Assembly (NCBI GenBank): GCA_030386875.1
Contig: CM059568.1
Coordinates: 30,250,120-30,314,119, forward strand
From: Morinoia aosen
Lineage: Eukaryota > Arthropoda > Malacostraca > Amphipoda > Talitridae
Direction: 5' to 3'
Length of the DNA stretch: 64,000 bases
Made by a program: the position numbers and the translations under genes. The first letter of the stretch is position 1; each line of letters starts with the position of its first letter. This document shows, one piece after another, positions 59,801-64,000 of the stretch. The notes beneath the pieces are model-generated. The model saw only the letters and a list, made by a program, of their open reading frames with translations. It did not search any database and was not told the DNA's origin.

Positions 59801-62205
59801 GGTTAATAAGCCTTTTGATGCCTCATCCACAAAATAAGTAAGGTTTCAATTCGAAATAAGATACCAACTACATTTCAATCTCTTCACACGAAATTAATTT
59901 TAGACTGAAAGAAAGCTGATAGAGCAGGAGGGTTTAAGAAAATATGGTAGAACAGAAATGATTTCTCAACCAAGCTTTTTATAAAGTTTTCTAGTCTCTA
60001 CTGCACTTTAGGGTTTGGCCTCCTCATGGTGAAAACTAATTTCTTTTCATTTAAGAAATGAGCGCAGTCCTTTCTGTGTTCCTGCTCTTAAATGTCGTAA
60101 CTGTAAGCAATGAGCTTCAGTTATGGTTTGATTGTTACCTCAGATAGAATAATATCTACCGTGTTCTACAACAAATTTTTCATTAGTTTATTAGTTTATT
60201 AGTTAGTTTAAGCCTCCCTATCCTCAACAAATGAGATCTAAAGAGAGGAAGGAAGAAGGCACCATTTAGTATGGAGTTAAGGAAACGTGGAATCTATGCA
60301 GAAAAGGCATAGAAACAGTAAGATGAGAAAGAAGTTCATGAAACAAGATCAAAGTGGAAGAAGAAAGTAGTAGGTGCTGAAAAAAACAGGACAGCAGTGA
60401 ACCGAAAAAAGATGGTCCGTAACAAAACAAAAAACCTATGTTATTTTAACAAAAAGGAAGCCTACCTAACCTTTAGCTCGGGCCCTCACATTGTCCCCCT
60501 GGGAGCGCTAATTCCCATAGATACAATAGTTGTATCCCCCTGAGGGGTGCAAATTTTTCATTTGGTGGTAGCCATTTCAAATTCGGTCCTGGCACTACCT
60601 CTTGCGTTTACATTATTGTAAAGCACCTTCTTTTCATCTCCCGTAATGAGGCTGTTACAGAAATTGACAGGACTACAGTGAGACAAAGCAATCCACAGGT
60701 TGCTAAGATTGTTTTCTTATAAATCATGCAGCACGCATTTTTCATCTTAGATTATGATATTAGTTTAGGTCTCCCTAATTGCAACAATGGCGTTCCAAAA
60801 ACAGGAAAACACAATTTAGTTTGGACTTAAGGAAACGCATAATTCATGTACAAAGTGCATCTAAATGGTAAGTTGACAAAGAAGTTTATGAACAAGATAA
60901 AAATTAAAAAAGTAATAGGTGCTCAAAAACAGGACAGCAGCAAACAAAAAAAAAAGATGGCCCATAGCAAAACAAAAATCTATTCTATTTTAACACGTTA
61001 GTTGCGATCTGTTAAACTGAAGTTCAATATTCAACTTGAATTTAAAGTCAAAAGTGATAAGCAAATTTGTAAATATCAAACATTAACTGGGCCTGTAAAG
61101 TACCATTAATTTAGAAAGGTTGTTAGAATTTTTCAAAACGACCCAACGATGCGTCGTTTCGAAGCAGGAAAAACCTAACTACGACCCACCGGTGGGTCAT
61201 ACCGCAATGAATGTGTTAACTAAAGGAAGGCCTATCTAGCACTTAGCTTGGGCCCCTCAAAGTTCCCCCTGGGCGCGCACTCACAAATACAACAGTAGTA
61301 TCCCCCTGAGGGGATGTAAAATTTGAAGGAAAGATGCTAAATTAATGTGGATCACAAAAATTTACATTAAAGGTTAAATTTATCAAACCATTTTACAATG
61401 TTGTCTTTTACAACAATGATCAGAACTGTTGTAACAACCTGATAAATGGCTGAAAATAAACATTCTAGTAGTTTTAGACATTCTACTGCTACTTAATGCT
61501 GGTAACTTTACTATTTCTGCAAGACTTGGAATGAAACAACCTGTGCAAAATTCCTAGAAGTACACACTGGAAGACAACATTAAAATTTCATCCCACCATA
61601 CCATATTTTCTTCCCTTGGATGACGTCTTCTATAATTAATTGCCCATACAGTACAAGAGGACGCACTATGTATTTGCACGTTTGAAGCATTTGCTATGAT
61701 GTTCTTATATGAAGATATTTAAGATAGAACTAATAAAATACTTCACGTTTGACTCACAGCAATCCTCATTTTAACCCAAAAAAAAAAATCTACAGCCACA
61801 TTTTCAGAAATAAGTATGTTCAGTATGTTCAGAAGGAAAAATAATTGTTCACATTTCAACACACTAAATTTGAAATGATATAGGGCGTGAGCCCTTTACA
61901 ATTGCACAATTTGTAGCATGTGCAAAAATAAAAGGTAACCAAGGAATGTGTGGGGCCTAACTCTATGCGTTCATACATTCAGAAAATACTCCACCAGACA
62001 CAGGCTACCCTGCCATCTAACTACCATCAGAGTAATTAACAATACAAGCAACATTTATGACTGACGTGACATACTTGGTGGTGAAGCAAATCAGGAGACA
62101 GAAGTGGCTGTCGCCCTCCCTCCTGGTCTTCACTTGCACCACTGCATCGTTCAAGGACTTCCAGTAAAGCAAAGTTCTTCTTCAGGCCCCACACACCATT
62201 GCTAT
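23665..62205 (-). CDS. TRIM23: TRIM23 (ARD1) E3 ligase / ARF-domain protein; 10 exons visible, RING exons outside window
   Basis: Exons in order: 62205-62075, 59310-59176, 49669-49533, 46967-46859, 46499-46199, 33849-33648, 26996-26817, 25942-25775, 25540-25343, 23832-23665. Phases match at every junction except the first, where the donor is uncertain. Domain order is that of TRIM23: the [19 protein letters not shown] segment after the RING, two B-boxes, coiled coil, then a C-terminal ARF GTPase domain. The ARF part has the P-loop GLDGAGKT, switch [10 protein letters not shown] and WDVGGQ, but its NKxD motif reads NKQG. TRIM23 is known as a membrane-associated ubiquitin ligase regulated by its own ARF domain. 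The gene spans at least 38.5 kb because its introns are packed with transposons. The RING domain should lie right of 64000. Confidence 0.95.
23833..25342. other. TRIM23 intron
   Basis: About 1.5 kb, AT-rich. No repeat family or other gene recognised. Confidence 0.5.
25343..25540 (-). CDS. TRIM23: TRIM23 exon: ARF G3 to G4
   Basis: Acceptor aattctcag, donor GTGAGG; 66 codons, phase 0. Encodes [20 protein letters not shown], then [20 protein letters not shown] and [14 protein letters not shown]. The catalytic Gln of WDVGGQ is present. The exon ends exactly after NKQ. Confidence 0.95.
25775..25942 (-). CDS. TRIM23: TRIM23 exon: ARF P-loop and switch I
   Basis: Acceptor cttgtgaag, donor GTAGGA; 56 codons, phase 0. 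Encodes [20 protein letters not shown], then [11 protein letters not shown] and [16 protein letters not shown]. The P-loop GxxxxGK[ST] and switch I Thr are intact. Confidence 0.95.
26817..26996 (-). CDS. TRIM23: TRIM23 exon: end of coiled coil, linker to ARF domain
   Basis: Acceptor gttgtgatggcag, donor GTATGC; 60 codons, phase 0. Encodes [20 protein letters not shown], then a Gln-rich helix ([14 protein letters not shown]) and ends ENIPITFTK-like [10 protein letters not shown], which matches the block just before the ARF domain in TRIM23. Confidence 0.93.
27803..28148 (+). repeat. Family A repeat, near full-length
   Basis: tttagcctcccttaacc through ctcgggccctcgcatggacc to gatacaatagttgtatcccc and ctgagggg. 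Confidence 0.88.
29411..29846 (+). repeat. Family A repeat with an extra 5' fragment
   Basis: An 80-bp 5' fragment (29411-29490) is followed directly by a near full-length copy (29491-29846). Both start with the agattagatta tail and agtttaggcatcccta-like block, as if one copy inserted into or next to another. Confidence 0.85.
33648..33849 (-). CDS. TRIM23: TRIM23 exon: coiled coil
   Basis: Acceptor ggtccgtgcag, whose first base A completes a Gly codon; donor GTGGGG, phase 0. Encodes [20 protein letters not shown], then [20 protein letters not shown] and LSSLISQ, matching the V-D-AHVREKL-x3-RQQQED region of TRIM23. The exon is strongly GC-rich. Nearby alternative AGs exist, so the first ~15 residues ([11 protein letters not shown]) are less certain. 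Confidence 0.92.
34268..35045. mobile_element. Non-autonomous element with ~190-bp inverted repeats (class unknown)
   Basis: 34417-34467 (acagtgatcgatttactgaa and on) is the reverse complement of 34851-34899. The match continues outward in weaker form to about 34290 and 35030. No coding frame lies between the arms. The exact ends and target duplication are unclear. Confidence 0.6.
35424..36393. repeat. 21-bp minisatellite, about 46 units
   Basis: Tandem copies of aatttgacttggattaatttg with T/A and G/A variants (cttgg or catgg, ggatt or ggttt or ggact). The unit length is a multiple of three and the sequence is stop-poor, so both strands stay open for hundreds of bases (heptads NLNLTWI and VKFKLIQ). 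These frames are not genes. Confidence 0.95.
36711..36785 (+). repeat. Family A repeat, short 5' fragment
   Basis: gattagcttacaagttactt and taggcctccctattc, then aagggaactgggaatctacg. Confidence 0.6.
36900..37100 (-). pseudogene. Relic of an insect DDE transposase, C-terminal part
   Basis: The - strand reads [12 protein letters not shown], stop, [20 protein letters not shown]. It matches the SPDLTPxDFFLWGxLKDxVF ... LxDLRxRI end of a widespread arthropod transposase-like family, as at 22790. It has stop codons and is short. Confidence 0.55.
37917..38379 (-). pseudogene. hAT transposase, C-terminal dimerisation region, broken
   Basis: Two - strand segments. 38379-38185 includes [20 protein letters not shown]; 38141-37917 includes [20 protein letters not shown] then [13 protein letters not shown]. 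The S-[AG]-S-x-ERxFS ... [KR]xRNRL pattern is the hAT C-terminal domain. The segments are in different frames and no complete enzyme is present. Confidence 0.85.
38404..38598 (+). mobile_element. LINE 3'-end fragment inserted in the hAT element
   Basis: Closely similar to 19743-19930: gatgccctagaagttnctga, cttattcgggcccacaggta and a common end at gtggtaaataaattgttt. It ends in a short repeat (tttaaattg), as expected of a truncated LINE tail. Confidence 0.8.
40410..40545 (-). pseudogene. Possible transposase C-terminal relic
   Basis: The - strand reads [20 protein letters not shown] then AGGYIELL, resembling the end of the same transposase family as 22790 and 36900. Weak. Confidence 0.3.
40575..41080. 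repeat. 26-bp minisatellite, left part (about 19 units)
   Basis: Tandem units gatgtcaaatcagcaatgcg tccaaa. The array continues at 45436-45615 after the LTR element, so it was one array before the insertion. Confidence 0.95.
41081..41721 (-). repeat. 3' LTR
   Basis: 641 bp. On the - strand it begins TGTCAGGC and ends CTATTTAATA. Nearly identical to 44795-45435 with a handful of substitutions. Confidence 0.93.
41902..42055 (-). pseudogene. Remnant of Gypsy pol (end of RNase H region)
   Basis: The - strand reads [20 protein letters not shown] then [17 protein letters not shown] to a TGA. [IV]PG-x-EN-x-[LV]AD-x-LSR is the typical end of the Gypsy RNase H domain. The reverse transcriptase that should precede it has been replaced by the minisatellite; no integrase follows. 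Confidence 0.8.
42056..44614 (-). CDS. gag-protease-like frame of the LTR element, with one in-frame TGA
   Basis: Starts at about 44614 ([20 protein letters not shown]), then a long Glu/Arg coiled coil built on a GAGAA-type simple repeat. A TGA at 44273-44275 interrupts the frame, which then continues without a shift to 42056. The middle has a capsid-like helical region ([40 protein letters not shown]), a Gln/Asn/Pro linker and a Cys/His knuckle [16 protein letters not shown] retropepsin-like core follows with [12 protein letters not shown] and DIILGR; the usual D-[ST]-G is DGG here. The C terminus is the WRPDQRS[NK] repeat. Mobile-element protein, not a host gene. Confidence 0.85.
42110..42600 (-). 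repeat. 24-bp minisatellite inside the LTR element, about 18 units
   Basis: Units of gatctggtcgccagtttgat cgct (+ strand). In the gag-protease frame each encodes WRPDQRSN or WRPDQRSK. Unit length is a multiple of three, so the frame runs through the whole array to a stop at 42056. Confidence 0.95.
44721..45000 (-). repeat. Degenerate ~43-bp modules spanning the LTR edge and primer binding site
   Basis: On the + strand the pattern (g)tccctgttcgggcgcca then cttttgttaaatagta recurs at about 44735, 44773, 44816 and, more diverged, 44860, 44905 and 44950. The junction between LTR and primer site lies inside this run, and the last units are part of both LTR copies. Confidence 0.7.
44773..44789 (-). 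promoter_or_regulatory. Primer binding site resembling the tRNA-Lys type
   Basis: GGCGCCCGAACAGGGAC on the - strand, a few bases after the end of the 5' LTR. It matches the 3' end of a tRNA-Lys used as primer by many retroelements. Related sequences recur on both sides (see the 43-bp modules). Confidence 0.7.
44795..45435 (-). repeat. 5' LTR
   Basis: 641 bp, the same length as the other LTR. Differences seen include agggaaaat/aacgaaaat, gttttagag/gtttgagag and ggagctttt/ggaactttt. Confidence 0.93.
45436..45615. repeat. 26-bp minisatellite, right part (about 7 units)
   Basis: Continuation of the 40575-41080 array, starting with the duplicated GCGTC. Confidence 0.93.
46199..46499 (-). CDS. 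TRIM23: TRIM23 exon: Ser/Ala-rich insertion in the coiled-coil region
   Basis: Acceptor atttctctcag, donor GTACGT; the phases fit both neighbours (in with one base carried, out with two). Begins [20 protein letters not shown], then a low-complexity stretch rich in Ser, Ala, Val and Gly ([38 protein letters not shown]) ending QYS. Vertebrate TRIM23 has only a short segment here, so about 75 residues look like a lineage-specific expansion. Confidence 0.88.
46859..46967 (-). CDS. TRIM23: TRIM23 exon: start of coiled coil
   Basis: Acceptor gtatgtcgcag, donor GTAATG; 36 codons plus one base. Encodes [20 protein letters not shown] then [16 protein letters not shown]. It follows the second B-box directly, as HSVLEPEA... 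does in vertebrate TRIM23. Confidence 0.9.
46968..49532. other. TRIM23 intron with one TTAA-flanked MITE
   Basis: Besides the element at 48041-48528, AT-rich sequence with nothing recognised. Confidence 0.5.
48041..48528. mobile_element. TTAA-flanked MITE (piggyBac-like), short copy
   Basis: TTAAGGAGGTCACTTCGGGC at the left and the complement TTAAGAGGGTCAGGTCACTT at the right. Homologous, in the opposite orientation, to 55442-56538. Contains a run of about 19 C at 48172-48190. Confidence 0.75.
49533..49669 (-). CDS. TRIM23: TRIM23 exon: second B-box
   Basis: Acceptor catttatgacag, donor GTAGGA; two bases complete an Asp codon and 45 codons follow. Encodes [20 protein letters not shown], then [20 protein letters not shown] and HTKHK. 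It has the B-box C-x2-H ... C-x2-C ... H zinc-ligand order seen in TRIM23. Confidence 0.93.
51560..51789. mobile_element. 230-bp TTAA-flanked MITE
   Basis: TTAACCCTTTAACGCC at the left and its near complement ACGTTAAAGGGTTAA at the right; TTAA at both ends. Internal palindrome GAGGACACCAGTGTCCTC near 51580. Its right TTAA (51786-51789) is also the left TTAA of the next element. Confidence 0.8.
51786..53247. mobile_element. 1.46-kb TTAA-flanked element with internal duplications and inverted segments
   Basis: TTAAGGGAACCATG at 51786-51799 and CATGGTTCCCTTAA at 53234-53247. Inside, a ~220-bp segment (gcgattttcttgaaaagaaa, gatgattttggtatcattgg) is present twice in direct orientation (about 51960-52180 and 52265-52490). 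Part of it recurs inverted at 52640-52710. No coding frame. A related inverted piece lies at 55350-55440. Confidence 0.75.
53570..55300 (+). pseudogene. Decayed I-clade-like LINE: reverse transcriptase and RNase H
   Basis: + strand fragments in several frames: [20 protein letters not shown] (RT fingers), GLPQG or [26 protein letters not shown] (where the polymerase box [YF]xDD is expected), and [20 protein letters not shown] (post-RT). A later RNase H region has [39 protein letters not shown] and a final [22 protein letters not shown] followed by RNase H points to the I/R1-type LINE groups. Many stops and frame breaks. Confidence 0.8.
55442..56538. mobile_element. TTAA-flanked MITE (piggyBac-like), long copy
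   Basis: TTAAGGGGGTCAACCCAATA at the left and TGGGTTGACCTCCTTAA at the right. Homologous in reverse to 48041-48528 (gattcgtttgaaatttggcc; tagtgccataaaattttt). Contains a G run at 56405-56417 matching the C run of the other copy. Confidence 0.8.
56557..57096 (+). other. Unrecognised open frame, 179 codons, directly after a MITE
   Basis: The frame is less AT-rich than its surroundings and starts 19 bp after the TTAA element. The + strand protein ([20 protein letters not shown]...) has no motif I know. The opposite strand also has a long frame with helical-looking text ([20 protein letters not shown]) and could be the real relic. It may be part of another transposon. Confidence 0.25.
58576..58716. 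repeat. 141-bp inverted repeat (hairpin-forming)
   Basis: gggacgttaccgttttcagc at 58576 pairs with the complement in 58682-58716 (gctgaaaactgtaacgtccc). Arms are at least 35 bp with few mismatches, around a ~70-bp GC-rich loop. Possibly a small MITE. Confidence 0.7.
59176..59310 (-). CDS. TRIM23: TRIM23 exon: first B-box
   Basis: Acceptor tccagtgtcag, donor GTGATG; enters with one base carried over, leaves with one. Encodes [20 protein letters not shown], then [20 protein letters not shown] and IPIA. CDEDE-x-HLA-x2-YCTVCA-x-HLC is diagnostic for TRIM23. An alternative acceptor six bases upstream would add two residues. Confidence 0.94.
60183..60546 (+). repeat. Family A repeat, near full-length
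   Basis: ttagtttattagtttattag tail, tttaagcctccctatcc, ggaatctatgcagaaaaggc, aacctttagctcgggccctc, gatacaatagttgtatcccc, ctgagggg. One of the best copies for building a consensus. Confidence 0.9.
60749..61314 (+). repeat. Family A repeat interrupted by a MITE
   Basis: The two halves (60749-60993 and 61216-61314) join cleanly to the family pattern when 60994-61219 is removed. Confidence 0.85.
60990..61219. mobile_element. 230-bp TTAA-flanked MITE nested in a family A copy
   Basis: TTAACACGTTAGTTGCG at the left and CGCAATGAATGTGTTAA at the right, TTAA at both ends. Carries the 16-bp perfect palindrome GACCCACCGGTGGGTC and a second imperfect one around cgacccaacgatgcgtcgt. The TTAA duplication fits piggyBac-type insertion. 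Confidence 0.85.
62075..62205 (-). CDS. TRIM23: TRIM23 exon: segment between RING and first B-box
   Basis: Acceptor gtgtacttag; the first two bases AT complete an Asp codon. Encodes [20 protein letters not shown], matching the [19 protein letters not shown] segment after the RING of TRIM23, then [20 protein letters not shown]. The donor is uncertain: GTATGT after 62075 is the best site but is out of phase with the next exon. GTGAAG, GTGCAA or GTCACG sites nearby would fit, so the left boundary may move. Confidence 0.85.
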
Positions 62206-64000
62206 CTAAGTACACAAAATATAAGAGTGATTTACCTCATGCTTCATCCACTATTATCAGTTACAAAATTTATGTAAAAGGCTATCATGATTAATTTAAA
62301 ACTCAATGTTTTTTACATAACCTAAAAGAGTAATTTTTAGCAATTTTTTAAAGAGCAATCTTTGCAATTTTCATACAACCTTATGATTGTTGCTAAGTAA
62401 ATGTGTGATATTTCATCCATTATCATAAAATCTCTTCGTTCATAGAAAACAATTCTTAGAAATTCTTTAAAAGATTTATCCCAGACACACGCACACTTAG
62501 AATGCTTTCTCAAAAACTAACGATCGAGGCAGCACACACACACACTATATCTTCCTCTCACCACTCACTTGATCAGCCTTTATCACAAAATGATATTGTT
62601 AGCAGAAATGCTGCCTCCGAGACATTCTATTAGGATAACACCACAGAAGGGAGGAATAGTAAACATGTTATAGGACACCTAAATTTCAGCAGTTGGAAAT
62701 GAGTTTACCTCACTTGAAAAATTTATACTTCCCCACCGCTACATTTGTGATAATTTACCAACTACACTCATTGACTGTTCAAGTGGTACCTGTAGAGTCA
62801 GAACTGCAATGATCATTTGGTTGGTTGCAGAACATAGTCATCATGTATTTTAACTAATTATATATGTACATGAACTTAAGGTTCATTACAGTAAAAGTTC
62901 TATCAGTGTTTTTTTTTACTCTTGATTAGTTAAGTGATTTACACAAAGAAAATAGCTTTATGAAATAAACGGGAGGTAATGTTTTGCAACAAAATCATAT
63001 TGATAAGTTTATTTAGTTGATTATAAGTTACTTAATGTTATGTTAATGTTTAGCAGCCTATTAGGATGCGTGTTGATATAAAAATAATAGCAGGATGTTG
63101 TGACTGTTGTCACAAGCAGGAACAGCCCAACTTTCAAAATGAGACCCTTGTGCATTCTCAGAAAATGAGTTTAGTTGATAGTCAACAGGTTCATTCTCTA
63201 CTAGATTAAATTCATTTTTGTTTTCCAGTACTATATCCCTGAGGATGACATTGTAGATGATGGCCCATCAAGTTTTTTTATTGATGCAGTAGTCTATTGA
63301 TGCAGCAATGTTGCTGAGGAAGGTTCTTTGACTGAGAGATTATTGAAAGTCTCCCACTGCTGGTAGACAAAACTATACTTGTTAGTCTGCAGACAGCTCA
63401 CCTCATAACACAAATGCCACTTTCTCAGCATCTCATGAGGATCGATTTACATCAAGAACAAATTGATAAAATGATGAATCATCTTCAACCAAATGGTCTC
63501 AAAGTACTCACTAAATTTAATGATTTTTCTGACAAGCTAATCAGTTTTATAGTTAATAAGAATGTACAATATCATCCACTTTGTTTTGAGTTTTAAGATT
63601 AGTATACCTGTGGAGTGATCAGCTTTTTGTGCATAGGCCTGCTGAGCTAATATAGAACTTCAAGAAAGCTACATTCCTGCAATGTGGCATATCATAAATT
63701 GTTAACCATTACCAGGAGATCAGGGCAATTAAAGATCTTCCTAGAATGGTTGTATGTTACCCTGATTGGAGCATCTAATTATTCCAAGTTAGGGAATTCT
63801 GAAAACCATTGGCTGCTGCTTCAATTGGTTAACAATCCTATGCAATGATGGACATTCAATACATTATTTAGCTTTCCAATTCTGCAGAATTGAAAGTTGA
63901 TGATCTGACAATTCTCAAAACAAATTTAAACTCTTCACAGATACAGTCAACATTCATGGTTGATGTTGGGAATTATGAATTGAGACTATCAATGCAACAC
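62206..64000. other. TRIM23 intron reaching the window edge
   Basis: AT-rich. No Cys/His-rich RING sequence can be seen on the - strand, so the RING-coding exons lie further right. A (CA)n run sits near 62530. Confidence 0.55.

Larger units (their letters stand above)
59311..62074. other. TRIM23 intron with two family A copies
   Basis: Family A copies at 60183-60546 and 60749-61314, the second holding a nested MITE. 59400-60180 and 61320-62070 have no recognised feature. Confidence 0.55.

Noticed and set aside
10012-61314. Family A as a tRNA-derived SINE
   Set aside because: A ggttcact segment weakly resembles a B box, but no A box at the right spacing or CCA-like end was found.

Overview
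The window is eukaryotic nuclear DNA, most likely from an arthropod and probably an insect. The evidence is short coding exons with GT/AG borders and matching phases, long AT-rich introns, animal-type RAD54B and TRIM23 proteins, and an arthropod-like set of transposons: mariner, Tc1, hAT, TTAA-flanked piggyBac-type MITEs, a Gypsy-like LTR element and I/Jockey-type LINEs. No rRNA, tRNA, CRISPR array or bacterial operon was seen.

Three protein genes can be assembled exon by exon. (1) On the + strand, 481-11091 holds the last five exons of a RAD54B-like SNF2 recombination ATPase; the earlier exons lie to the left of the window. (2) On the - strand, 20117-11844 is a six-exon gene, all junctions phase 0, for a protein of about 609 aa that I do not recognise: coiled coils, one Sfi1/centrin-binding-like helix, a long Pro/Gln-rich repeat region and a Cys/His-rich tail. 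It converges on RAD54B, with stop codons about 750 bp apart. (3) On the - strand, 62205-23665 is TRIM23 (ARD1), a TRIM E3 ligase fused to an ARF GTPase domain. Ten exons are visible, from just after the RING domain to the stop codon; the RING exons lie beyond the right edge. Its most striking feature is that the Asp of the ARF NKxD guanine-specificity motif is replaced by Gly at the exon junction.

The rest is intron or spacer filled with mobile DNA. RAD54B introns hold a 721-bp mariner-derived MITE and a foldback element with 21-bp tandem repeats in its arms. The coiled-coil gene introns hold a Tc1 copy, a LINE 3' end and copies of an unclassified ~350-bp repeat (called family A here; about ten copies in the window). 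TRIM23 introns hold a 46-unit 21-bp minisatellite, a hAT element with an 8-bp target duplication and a LINE tail inside it, and a 4355-bp non-autonomous LTR retrotransposon inserted with a 5-bp duplication into a 26-bp minisatellite. They also hold five TTAA-flanked MITEs, two of them sharing one TTAA and one nested in a family A copy, and a decayed LINE with RT and RNase H.

The only functional links are inferred: RAD54B acts in homologous recombination, and TRIM23 in ubiquitin and ARF signalling. Nothing suggests the three genes are co-regulated.
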